A stretch of 7,508 bases of DNA from Candidatus Kuenenia stuttgartensis (GTDB taxonomy: Bacteria > Planctomycetota > Planctomycetia > Pirellulales > UBA1268): assembly GCA_945876515.1 (NCBI GenBank), contig CAMCPF010000144.1, positions 1 through 7,508 of the forward strand. The letters run 5' to 3'. Made by a program: the position numbers and the translations under genes. Below, one piece after another: positions 1-6,717 of this stretch. Positions within the stretch are counted from its first letter, which is position 1. The number at the start of each line of letters is the position of its first letter. The notes below the pieces were generated by a model. The model worked only from the letters and a program-made list of their open reading frames with translations, had not been told where the DNA came from and did not search any database.

Positions 1-1806
1 CTCGGAATCGCTGGCCGCCCGCACCGCCGGCAGCCGGTCGTGCCAGGGGAGGCCGGCGGCATGGAGCACCGCGAGGGCCGCGCGCCACGGGTGCCGGATC
101 GCCGCGTCGCCGCCGGGCAGCGGGAAGGGGGCGAGGTGCGCCGCCCGCCGGGTGTCGCCGCCAGCGACGACAAAAAACTCACCGCCCGCGATGCTGCCGT
201 CGGGCCAGAAGCCCGTGCCATCGAAGCAGGCGACCAGGCAAGGCTCGCCCAGCGGCGCGACGGCGCCGAAGTGCTCGGCCATCAGCGCCGCCACGTGGGC
301 CTCGTGGTGCTGCACCTGCACGAGCGGGATGCCCCGCGCGGCGGCGAACCGCCCGGCCCACTCGGCGGAGATGTAGCCGGGGTGGAGATCGGCGGCGATC
401 GCGGTGGGCGGCGCGGCGAACAACTGCAGCAGATGCTCGGCGGCCCGCTCGATCGCCGCGAGCGTCTCGAGGTTGCCCAGGTCGCCGATGTGCTGCCCCA
501 TGATCGCCCGGTCGCCCACGGCCAGGCAGAGCGCGGCCTTGAGTTCGCCGCCGACGGCGAGGATGGTCGGCCCGGCGGCGGCCAGGCGGACGGGCAGCGG
601 CGCATGACCGCGCGACCGGCGGATGGGCAGCGGCGCGCCGGCCACGCACCGCACCACCGAGTCGTCACAGGGCACGAGAATGTCGCGATCGTGGAGCAGG
701 AAGCCGTCCGCGACCGCCGCCAGCCGGCGCACCGCGTCGGCGTTGTCGGTGGCGACCGGCTCCTCCGTCAGGTTGCCCGAGGTCATCACGAGAGGCGGCA
801 GGCCGGTGGCGAGCAGATGCTGGAGCGGCGCGGCCGGGAACATGAGGCCGAGAAAGTCGGTGGCGGGGGCGACCGCTTCGGCGAGCGACACTTGGGCCGC
901 GAACTCGCTCCGGGCCCGCTTCCGCACGAGCACGATCGGCCGCTCGGGGCCGGCGAGCAGCCGGGCTTCCTGGTCGTCGATGAAGGCAAGTCGCCGGGCC
1001 GCTTCGAGGTCGGTCGCCATCACGGCGAACGGCTTCGCGGGCCGGTGCTTCCGCTCGCGGAGCAGGACCACGGCGGCGGCGTTGGTGGCGTCGCAGGCGA
1101 GGTGAAAACCCCCGAGACTCTTGACGGCGAGGATGCCCCCCTCGGCGAGCAGGCGACGCGCGGCAGCGATGGCCGCCCCTAAATCGGCCGTGCGGGCCGG
1201 CCGCTCGCAGGGAACACCCTTTGCCGACCGCGCAAACCAGGCCACCGGCCCGCACGCCGGGCAGGCGATGGGCTCCGCATAAAAGCGGCGGTCGCCCGGA
1301 TCGCCGTACTCAGCCGCGCAGTGCGGGCACATCGCGAAGCCGCGCATGCTCGTGGCCGCGCGGTCGTAGGGCAGCCGCTCGATGATCGTGAACCGCGGCC
1401 CGCAGTCGGTGCAGGTGACGAACGCGTGGCCGTGGCGGCGGTCCGCCGGGTCGCGCAGCTCCGCCAGGCAGGCCTCGCAGGTGGCGATGTCGGGGGGCAC
1501 GAGCGTGCGTGGGCCGTCACCCGCTGCGCTTTCGAGGACCCGGAACGAGCCGGCCGGCTCCTCGGGCCGCGAGGCAATATCCTCTGCGGTGATCCGCTCA
1601 ACGACGGCCAGCGGTGGCAGTTCAGCTTTCAGGTTCGCCGTGAACGCCGCCACTAGGCCGTCCGAGCCCTGCGCTTCGACCACCACGCCCGTCGGCGTGT
1701 TTTCGACGAAGCCCGAGAGCCCGAGCCGCGTGGCCTGTCGCCAGACAAACGGTCGGAAGCCGACCCCCTGCACGACGCCGCTGATCAAGAGCCGCCTGCG
1801 GATCAT
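1..1806 (-). CDS. hypF: Carbamoyltransferase HypF, [NiFe]-hydrogenase maturation (C-terminus cut off by window edge)
   Basis: HypF turns carbamoyl phosphate into the carbamoyl-adenylate that is passed to HypE, the source of the cyanide ligands of the [NiFe]-hydrogenase active site; it is cytoplasmic. The order of domains is visible. Residues 1-90 are an acylphosphatase domain with SGVVQGVGFRP, whose R18 and N36 are the expected catalytic pair. Residues 107-187 are the double zinc finger, with CxxC pairs at C110/C113, C132/C135, C160/C163 and C182/C185. Residues 205-400 are the YrdC/Sua5-like domain, with KSLGGFHLACDA, RKHRPAKPFAVM, TSGNLTEEP and IRRSRGHAP. From about residue 410 comes the Kae1-like domain, with VGGELKAALCLA, GQHIGDLGN, the metal-site HHEAH at 500-504, FDGTG at 528-532 and LPGGDAAIRHPWR. 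The frame is open for 602 codons; the family is usually about 750 residues, so about 150 lie off the left edge. The start follows from the acylphosphatase N-terminus. No Shine-Dalgarno sequence is seen. No other hyp or hydrogenase gene is in view. Confidence 0.97.
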   Translation of the reverse strand, partial: MIRRRLLISGVVQGVGFRPFVWRQATRLGLSGFVENTPTGVVVEAQGSDGLVAAFTANLKAELPPLAVVERITAEDIASRPEEPAGSFRVLESAAGDGPRTLVPPDIATCEACLAELRDPADRRHGHAFVTCTDCGPRFTIIERLPYDRAATSMRGFAMCPHCAAEYGDPGDRRFYAEPIACPACGPVAWFARSAKGVPCERPARTADLGAAIAAARRLLAEGGILAVKSLGGFHLACDATNAAAVVLLRERKHRPAKPFAVMATDLEAARRLAFIDDQEARLLAGPERPIVLVRKRARSEFAAQVSLAEAVAPATDFLGLMFPAAPLQHLLATGLPPLVMTSGNLTEEPVATDNADAVRRLAAVADGFLLHDRDILVPCDDSVVRCVAGAPLPIRRSRGHAPLPVRLAAAGPTILAVGGELKAALCLAVGDRAIMGQHIGDLGNLETLAAIERAAEHLLQLFAAPPTAIAADLHPGYISAEWAGRFAAARGIPLVQVQHHEAHVAALMAEHFGAVAPLGEPCLVACFDGTGFWPDGSIAGGEFFVVAGGDTRRAAHLAPFPLPGGDAAIRHPWRAALAVLHAAGLPWHDRLPAVRAASDSE

Positions 1807-1811
1807 GCCCG

Positions 1812-1840
1812 ATGCTATGCCGCGCCGGGCGGGCAGGCAA
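1812..1840 (-). promoter_or_regulatory. Candidate hypF promoter, TTGCCT-17-TAGCAT, 5 bases before the start codon
   Basis: On the minus strand TTGCCT (1840-1835) is followed after exactly 17 bases by TAGCAT (1817-1812), each matching four of six positions of the sigma-70 consensus. The spacing is optimal. TAGCAT ends five bases before the hypF ATG, so transcription would begin at or within a base or two of the start codon, giving a leaderless mRNA. This is inferred from sequence alone. Confidence 0.45.
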
Positions 1841-1890
1841 CGCTGTCGGCCGAGCTTGGCTCATCATCCCTGAACGGACTCCGGTTGGGG

Positions 1891-1912
1891 GCGGTGCGGG
1901 AGATCGCACCGC
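1891..1912. repeat. Perfect inverted repeat GCGGTGC-8-GCACCGC between hypF and the oxidase operon
   Basis: GCGGTGC (1891-1897) and GCACCGC (1906-1912) form a perfect 7-bp stem around the 8-base loop GGGAGATC. It lies about 85 bases upstream of the hypF start and about 80 bases upstream of the oxidase start, in non-coding DNA between divergent genes. It could be an operator for a dimeric regulator acting on one or both genes. With no T-tract and no upstream gene pointing into it, it is unlikely to be a terminator. Short GC-rich repeats also arise by chance here, so the regulatory role is a guess. Confidence 0.35.
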
Positions 1913-1960
1913 GCGGCTCGCGGGCATCCAGACCTGCCCCAGGTTGTGGCGGAACCATGC

Positions 1961-1988
1961 TCGGCACTCGACGTCGCCCGTGTAGACT
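1961..1988 (+). promoter_or_regulatory. Candidate oxidase-operon promoter, TCGGCA-16-TAGACT, just before the start codon
   Basis: TAGACT (1983-1988) matches four of six bases of the -10 consensus and ends four bases before the ATG at 1993. TCGGCA (1961-1966) is a weak -35 match at 16 bases. There is no purine-rich ribosome binding site before either the ATG at 1993 or the one at 2005. If transcription starts six or seven bases after the hexamer, at about 1995, the downstream ATG at 2005 would be used with a leader of about ten bases. The 1993 ATG needs a slightly earlier start. Confidence 0.35.
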
Positions 1989-1992
1989 TGAA

Positions 1993-3423
1993 ATGAGCAC
2001 GGCCATGACTCCACTCGACCACTATCCAACGATTGACCTGGGCCCTTTGATGAAGGGCCTCGTGATCGGCGGACTGGGAATCTTTCACGTTTTCCTGGCC
2101 CAGTTCGCGATCGGCGGCGGCATGCTCCTCTGCTACCTGCAGTGGCGGCACATGCAGGGCGTCTGCCGCCTAGCCCGCCGATTTACCGACGACTACTTCA
2201 AACTGCTCGTGCTCGTGAGCTTCGTGCTCGGGGCGGTGACGGGTGTCGCGATGTGGTTTACCAGCATCCAGATCAGTCCGCGGACGATCGGCACGATGGT
2301 GCATGAGTTTCACTGGGTCTGGGCGACGGAGTGGACGTTTTTCTGCCTGGAGGTCGTCGCGGGGTATCTCTTCTACCGATACGGCCCGCGGCTGCCCGAT
2401 CGCACGCGGCTCCAGTTGCTCGTGCTCTATGCGTTCGCCTCCTGGATGAGTCTGTTCTGGATCAATGGGATCCTGTCCTGGCAGCTCACGCCGGGAGGCT
2501 GGCTCGAGAACCACAACGTCTGGGCCGGATTCTTCAATCCGGGCTTTCTCCCATCGCTGATCTTTCGCACGATTTCAGCCGCCGCGATCGCGGCGTTGGC
2601 CGCCTGCACCCTCGTCAACGCCGTGCCCGGGTTTACGCGGGAGGAACGGCAGAGCCTGGTGGCCGTCTGCGCCCGTCCGCTGGTCTTCATGCTCGCGATG
2701 CCACTCGTCGGGGCCTGGTATCTGGGCACCATGCCCGCCGATAGCCGCGGCTGGGCCACGGGGGGCAGCGTGCCGATGACGTTGTTTCTCACGATGGCGG
2801 TGGGCAGCTCGACGCTGATCGGTCTGTATGCCGTCCTGGCGATTCTCCGGCAACGGCTGTACGTCAACGGAGCGACGGCGTCGCTGCTGCTGGCGCTCGC
2901 GTTCGTCGCCACGGCCGGGGGTGAGTTCGTCCGGGAAGGCGTTCGTAAGCCGTTCACGATCCGAGAATATCTCTACTCGAACTCGATCGCCCGCGACGGC
3001 GTGGCCGACCTGCGGCGACGGGGCAGCACCACCGACGATCCCTATCCGCTTCGAGATCAGGCCGACTACCCCAACGAGCAGCTCGTGTTGGGGGCGAAGG
3101 TGTTCCGAGCCCAGTGCTCGGTCTGCCATACGCTCGACGGCATGAACGCCATCGCCGAACTTGCCGCCACCTGGTCGATCGACCAGCGGCGGCTCAACAT
3201 CGCGCAGCTTCAGCGGACGAAGCCCTTCATGCCACCCTTTGCCGGCACTCCCGCCGAGGTCGAGGCGATCGTCCAGTTGATCGGCTGGCGGCATGCCGGC
3301 CGGCCAGCGGACTGGGCCCTCTCGGAAGACCCTGCCGTTCTCGCCCAGATCGAGCGGTGGCTTGAAGAGGCCGGAACGGGCCCCGGCAACGCTCGGCTCG
3401 CGCTCGGTGCGAGGCGGCAATGA
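1993..3423 (+). CDS. CydA-like cytochrome bd-family subunit fused to a C-terminal cytochrome c domain
   Basis: This is a 476-residue membrane subunit, probably the catalytic subunit of a cytochrome c-fed oxygen reductase. About eight helices (22-50, 66-90, 106-130, 138-160, 187-210, 220-240, 258-282, 293-311) match CydA helices 1-8. H32 in GIFHVFLAQFAIGG corresponds to the heme b595 ligand (E. coli H19). E113 and E120 in ATEWTFFCLE correspond to E99/E107, and E315 before RKPF (318-321) to E445 and the GRQPW motif. M268 probably matches b558 ligand M393, but the b558 His (H186) aligns with R192 in FRT. The stretch between helices 6 and 7 is only about 15 residues, so the Q-loop is missing. After helix 8 comes a cytochrome c domain: CSVCH at 375-379 and likely axial M413 in KPFMPPF. 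With the CydA topology this lies outside the membrane. The alternative start is ATG 2005 (472 residues). The stop overlaps the next start as ATGA. Its assignment to the bd superfamily is firm, but the substrate is inferred. Confidence 0.92.
   Translation: MSTAMTPLDHYPTIDLGPLMKGLVIGGLGIFHVFLAQFAIGGGMLLCYLQWRHMQGVCRLARRFTDDYFKLLVLVSFVLGAVTGVAMWFTSIQISPRTIGTMVHEFHWVWATEWTFFCLEVVAGYLFYRYGPRLPDRTRLQLLVLYAFASWMSLFWINGILSWQLTPGGWLENHNVWAGFFNPGFLPSLIFRTISAAAIAALAACTLVNAVPGFTREERQSLVAVCARPLVFMLAMPLVGAWYLGTMPADSRGWATGGSVPMTLFLTMAVGSSTLIGLYAVLAILRQRLYVNGATASLLLALAFVATAGGEFVREGVRKPFTIREYLYSNSIARDGVADLRRRGSTTDDPYPLRDQADYPNEQLVLGAKVFRAQCSVCHTLDGMNAIAELAATWSIDQRRLNIAQLQRTKPFMPPFAGTPAEVEAIVQLIGWRHAGRPADWALSEDPAVLAQIERWLEEAGTGPGNARLALGARRQ
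3411..3414 (+). promoter_or_regulatory. Ribosome binding site GAGG for the second oxidase subunit
   Basis: GAGG sits five bases before the ATG at 3420, inside the last codons of the upstream gene. Together with the ATGA stop/start overlap it supports this start and indicates translational coupling. It is the only recognisable Shine-Dalgarno sequence in front of any gene in the window. Confidence 0.5.
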
Positions 3424-4529
3424 ACACGCTCTTTCCACTCGGCCTGCCCGCGGCCACGGCCTTCTATCTTTGCCTCTATCTGGCCACGCTCGTGGTGCAT
3501 CTGATCTTTATGCACTACGTGCTGGCCGGGTCGATCTACCTGGCGTTCGGCCGGCTGATGGGCAGGGCCCGATGTCAGGCCTGCAGCTGGCAAGCGATCC
3601 TCGTCGACTGGCTCCCCTTCGCCACCGGCCTGGCGATCACGGCCGGCGTGGGGCCGCTGCTGTTCGTGCAGATCCTCTATGGCCGCGAATTCGCGACCGC
3701 CAATCTGCTGCTCTCCCACCGCTGGATGGCGATCCTGCCGGTGTTGATCGTGTGCTTCTACCTGCTCTACCTGCAGAAGTCGGCGTGGATCGCCCGCCGG
3801 GCCTGGGCTTGGCGGTCCGTGGTCGCGGCGATCGCCTGCGCCGGGTTCCTCTTCATCGCCTGGAGTTGGACGGAAAACCATCTGCTGATGCTCGACCAGG
3901 CCGCCTGGCCGGGCATCTATGCCGCCGGTTCGCTGCGGTACGAGTCGGCCGCCGTGCTGCCGCGGTTGGCGGCGTGGTGCTTCCTGGCGTTTCCCAGCCT
4001 GGCGATCGAGCTCGCCTGGCAGGGACGGCTCCTCGACCGCCTCGATGAGCCGGCCGCGGCCGGCATGCAGGTGCTGGGGCTCTCCCCGGTGCGGCGGCTG
4101 GCCGTCACGGCCTTGTGTGGGTGGGCGGGAACACTGCTGGCTTCGTGGGCCTATTGGCCGTCCATCCCCGATGCGGCCCGCGCGGCGATCACAGGACCGT
4201 TGGGTGGGCCCTGGCTCGCCGTGGTGGCGGTGGGCCTCGTCATCCAGATCGCGTCCTGGGGCGGCGCTTTCTTTTCCGACCGACTGGCGCGGGGCCAACT
4301 GATCGTGATGACCGCCGCGTGGGTGGCAACGCTCCTGGGCGTCGCCGTGGTGCGGGAGACGATCCGGCTGGCAGCGGTCGATTTGGCAATTGGCGGGCAG
4401 CTCCACCAGCAAGCCCTCGGCATCGGCGGGCTGCCGGTGTTTCTCGTGTTCGCCGTCCTCAACGCGGTCGCCATCGGCTGGTGCATCCGCACCGTGCGTG
4501 GCCAGGTCACCACCGGCTCGGAAGGGTAA
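3420..4529 (+). CDS. Second membrane subunit of the bd-like oxidase, probable CydA paralogue
   Basis: This is a 369-residue integral membrane protein with about nine helices (12-45, 58-86, 102-123, 131-152, 178-203, 226-246, 262-284, 291-310, 336-360) and no signal of a soluble domain. It is almost certainly the partner of the upstream CydA-like protein, because the genes overlap by four bases. Landmarks shared with subunit I suggest common descent: VHLIFMHYVLAG (26-37) aligns without gaps to FHVFLAQFAIGG, placing H27 on the b595-ligand position. H100 before helix 3 parallels H107, VLPRL in helix 5 parallels FLPSL, and VRETIR (311-316) after helix 8 parallels VREGVR. It lacks the helix-3 glutamates and has no CxxCH; the CQAC at 52-55 has no following His. 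Thus it probably does not form the active site but may hold a heme or stabilise the complex. Classical CydB is an alternative label, but I see no CydB-specific signature. Its role is inferred from context. Confidence 0.8.
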   Translation: MNTLFPLGLPAATAFYLCLYLATLVVHLIFMHYVLAGSIYLAFGRLMGRARCQACSWQAILVDWLPFATGLAITAGVGPLLFVQILYGREFATANLLLSHRWMAILPVLIVCFYLLYLQKSAWIARRAWAWRSVVAAIACAGFLFIAWSWTENHLLMLDQAAWPGIYAAGSLRYESAAVLPRLAAWCFLAFPSLAIELAWQGRLLDRLDEPAAAGMQVLGLSPVRRLAVTALCGWAGTLLASWAYWPSIPDAARAAITGPLGGPWLAVVAVGLVIQIASWGGAFFSDRLARGQLIVMTAAWVATLLGVAVVRETIRLAAVDLAIGGQLHQQALGIGGLPVFLVFAVLNAVAIGWCIRTVRGQVTTGSEG

Positions 4530-4742
4530 CGGTCACCAGCTCTTCGGCGGCGGTCATGCGTCTGCCGAGCGACTCGGGAGCGATCGTGGAGGGATCGCCA
4601 CGACGGCCGCGGGCCGGTCGGTGAAGATTCCGTGCCATCGCTTCGGTCCGGACATCAACCTCGGGTGCACCGGCACCGGCAGGTTGAGCGTCTTCGGGAC
4701 TTCTGGCACTGCGGCGATCGCTACCCGTGTGCGAACTACGCT
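4530..4742. other. Convergent intergenic gap with two weak adjacent hairpins, no clear terminator
   Basis: The 213 bases between the ends of the oxidase operon and cstA contain no convincing gene. Two small hairpins lie side by side: TCGTGG-8-CCACGA (4584-4603) and CGGCC-3-GGCCG (4604-4616). Neither has a T-tract on either strand, so intrinsic termination is not supported; either could still slow polymerase, and factor-dependent termination would leave no mark I can see. No small gene of the YbdD type, which often follows cstA in proteobacteria, is recognisable here. Confidence 0.3.
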
Positions 4743-6647
4743 CTAGGCCTGCGATCGGCCCACCAGTGGCGGGAGCGGCGCTTCGAGGACGCCGCGGGCC
4801 CGCGGCCAGAGGAGCACGGCCTCGACGATCATCCAAGCCTCCACCGCGAGCATGAGCGCGGCCACCGCCACGAGCGCCCAACTGCCCCCGGCCCACCACC
4901 GCTGGACGTCCGTCGCCAAGGCCCAGGCCGGCATCGCCAGCATGAACACCATCGGCACGGTCGCGATCCAGGTCGGCAGTCCGCGCCGCAGGAGATAGAA
5001 GCTGACCACGATCAGGGACAGCCCGGCCAGGATCTGGTTCGTGGCGCCAAACAGCGGCCAGAGGATCAGGCCGCCGGTGCCGAGCGTGGCGAGGTTCCAC
5101 GGCTTGCCGGGGGCGGGCATCAGGGCGAGCAGGAACGCGGAGCCCACGGCGAAGAGCGTCGCCCCGTGCGGGGTGGAGAGCAGCCACAGCGGCCACTGGA
5201 GCGGGCTGATGCCCGCCGGCCGCGGTCGCTGCGGCGTCCAGGCTGCGCCCGCGGGCAGGAGCGTGCCGGCGAGCTCCTGCACCACGTACCGCTGGAGCCG
5301 AGTGGCCGTGTCCAGCGTGGTGCCGGCGAAGCTGGCCACCAGCACGCCCATCAGCGCCCGGGCGAACGTGGCCTCGATCCCGAGGGCGCCCAGCAGGTTG
5401 CCCGAGCCAACCACGAAGGCGGCGATCGCACTGCCGCCGGTCACCTTCGACCAGTCGGCGTAGATCGTCTGCCAGAGGGCGGAGCCGGCGAGGCCCGGAT
5501 AGGCCTGCGGCCATCCGAGGCCGATCCCCGCCCCCACCGCCACGATCACCAGGATCGCGAGAAAGGCCTCCAGCAGCATCGAGCCGTAGCCGACGGCATG
5601 GGCGTCGGTCTCACACCGCAGCTGCTTGCTCGACGTGCCCGAGCTTACGAGGCAGTGAAACCCGCTCACGGCCCCGCAGGCGATCGTCACGAACAGGAAG
5701 GGCACGATCGGCGGCGCTTTGACGGGGTGGAGGTCGAGCAGCGGCGCGACCATTTCCAGCGGCGGCCGCGGGGCGTCGGCGACGGCCGGGCCGCCGACGA
5801 GCGCCGCCGCCGCGAGGCCCGCCACGACCAGCCCGAGGCTGGCGATGAGCTGCAGGCTGTTGATGTAGTCCCGGGGCTGGAGCAGGATCCAGACGGGCAG
5901 CACGCTGGCGACGTAGCAGTAGGCCAGCAGCACGGCTACCCAGGCCCAGATCGGCCAGGCGGCGACGGTGGCGTTGAACGCGCGGATCGCCGCGCCGAGC
6001 GTGCCGCCGGTCCACTCGAGACCCGGGCAGCCGGCCCCCAGCCAGACCGTGGCGATCATCAGGGCGAGGGCCACGAGGCTGGGCCAGAACAGGTTCTTGC
6101 CGGTTCGGTGCACCTTGAGGCCGATCCAGACGGCAATCGGGATTTGGAGAAAGACCGGCAGCGTGGATTCGGGAAACTGCACGAACACGCTGGCGATCAC
6201 CCAGCCGAAGATCGCGAGCACCACCCAGAGGGCGAACAGCAGGAGCACGAGAAACAACAGCCGCACGCGGCGGTTGAGTAGCCGGCCGGCCACCTCGCCC
6301 ACCGTCATGCCACGGTTGCGGAGGCTCACCACCAGCGCCGCGAGGTCGTGCATCGCGCCCATGAAGATGGCGCCCACGAGCACCCACGCGACTGCCGGTC
6401 CCCAGCCCCACATGATCGCCAGGGCCGGCCCCACGATCGGCCCCGTGCCGGCGATGCTCGTGAAGTGGTGGCCGAAGACGATCGCCGGCGGCGTGGGCAC
6501 ATAATCGACGTCGTCGCGTAGTTCGACGCTCGGCACCGGGGCCGTCGGCGAGAGCCGGAACACCGCCCGGGACAGCCAGCGTCCGTAGGTGAAATAGCCG
6601 CCGACGAGCAGGGCCGCCGAGCCGAGGACGAGCAGCAGGACGTTCAT
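4743..6647 (-). CDS. cstA: Carbon starvation protein A family transporter
   Basis: This is a 634-residue polytopic inner-membrane transporter of the CstA family. E. coli members are linked to uptake of peptides and pyruvate during carbon limitation; the substrate here cannot be read from sequence. Family landmarks are strong and in order: an N-terminal helix with GGYFTYGRWL, DYVPT (48-52), FGHHFTSIAGTGPIVGP (57-73), H100-D101, LLQPRDYINS (255-264), SGFHCLVSSGTSSKQL (328-343) and ETDAHAVGYGSMLLE (346-360). The C-terminal five-helix part contains LWPLFGATNQILAGLSL. It is about 70 residues shorter than E. coli CstA, a size seen in compact members. The start is the ATG at 6647, which leads straight into the first helix; an in-frame GTG at 6683 adds 12 residues unlike the family. 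No Shine-Dalgarno sequence is present. The gene is divergent from an unknown membrane protein and convergent with the oxidase operon, so it appears to be monocistronic. Confidence 0.95.
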   Translation of the reverse strand: MNVLLLVLGSAALLVGGYFTYGRWLSRAVFRLSPTAPVPSVELRDDVDYVPTPPAIVFGHHFTSIAGTGPIVGPALAIMWGWGPAVAWVLVGAIFMGAMHDLAALVVSLRNRGMTVGEVAGRLLNRRVRLLFLVLLLFALWVVLAIFGWVIASVFVQFPESTLPVFLQIPIAVWIGLKVHRTGKNLFWPSLVALALMIATVWLGAGCPGLEWTGGTLGAAIRAFNATVAAWPIWAWVAVLLAYCYVASVLPVWILLQPRDYINSLQLIASLGLVVAGLAAAALVGGPAVADAPRPPLEMVAPLLDLHPVKAPPIVPFLFVTIACGAVSGFHCLVSSGTSSKQLRCETDAHAVGYGSMLLEAFLAILVIVAVGAGIGLGWPQAYPGLAGSALWQTIYADWSKVTGGSAIAAFVVGSGNLLGALGIEATFARALMGVLVASFAGTTLDTATRLQRYVVQELAGTLLPAGAAWTPQRPRPAGISPLQWPLWLLSTPHGATLFAVGSAFLLALMPAPGKPWNLATLGTGGLILWPLFGATNQILAGLSLIVVSFYLLRRGLPTWIATVPMVFMLAMPAWALATDVQRWWAGGSWALVAVAALMLAVEAWMIVEAVLLWPRARGVLEAPLPPLVGRSQA

Positions 6648-6654
6648 GGCGTCG

Positions 6655-6660
6655 AGTCTA
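6655..6660 (-). promoter_or_regulatory. Candidate -10 box TAGACT, 7 bases before the cstA start
   Basis: Read on the minus strand, TAGACT is followed by seven bases (CGACGCC) and then the cstA ATG at 6647. It is identical to the hexamer in front of the oxidase operon. No good -35 element is found 16-19 bases further upstream. The position would put the transcript start at or next to the start codon. Confidence 0.35.
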
Positions 6661-6673
6661 TCTTTTAGGCACG

Positions 6674-6717
6674 CCGGCCGCACCTGCGGGCGGCTTGGAT
6701 GCGGCGGAAACGGCCGG
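6674..6717. repeat. Inverted repeat CCGGCCG-30-CGGCCGG in the cstA divergent promoter region
   Basis: CCGGCCG (6674-6680) and CGGCCGG (6711-6717) are perfect reverse complements 30 bases apart, flanking the centre of the 88-base gap between cstA and the unknown membrane gene. Two half-sites about 37 bases centre to centre could bind one regulator for both promoters. Because the core CGGCCG is itself a common palindrome in GC-rich DNA, chance is a real alternative. Confidence 0.2.

Noticed and set aside
40..1182. Long plus-strand open frame (380 codons) at the left end
   Set aside because: It lies wholly opposite hypF, whose translation matches the family throughout; the product is a Gly/Arg/Glu-rich sequence typical of antisense reading of GC-rich genes.
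1885..1992. Upstream extension of the oxidase subunit I frame by 36 codons
   Set aside because: The extra residues are Arg/Gly/Pro-rich, unlike the family, and would cover the inverted repeat and promoter; ATG 1993 or 2005 fits the first helix.
2575..3438. Minus-strand open frame of 287 codons across the oxidase gene
   Set aside because: It is antisense to a clear CydA-cytochrome c protein and has no recognisable domain.
3573..3584. CQAC motif in oxidase subunit II as a heme c site
   Set aside because: The motif is followed by Ser-Trp, not His, and lies in a loop predicted to be cytoplasmic, so it is not a CxxCH heme c site; a disulfide or metal role is possible but unsupported.
4507..4638. 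Minus-strand 43-residue open frame in the convergent gap (starts MARNLHRP, ends TLPSRW)
   Set aside because: It has no convincing ribosome binding site or -10 box, overlaps the 3' end of the oxidase operon and shows no known family; it does not resemble YbdD. It cannot be excluded without homologues.
4668..4679. Tandem CACCGG CACCGG
   Set aside because: Only two copies of a GC-rich hexamer; no further units, so not a meaningful repeat array.
4632..6281. Plus-strand open frame of 549 codons
   Set aside because: It is the complement of cstA; the translation is low-complexity, rich in Arg, Gly, Glu and His, with no helices or family motifs.
6648..6683. GTG start at 6683 for cstA
   Set aside because: It would add a 12-residue polar leader unlike the family and run through the TAGACT box; ATG 6647 begins the canonical N-terminus.
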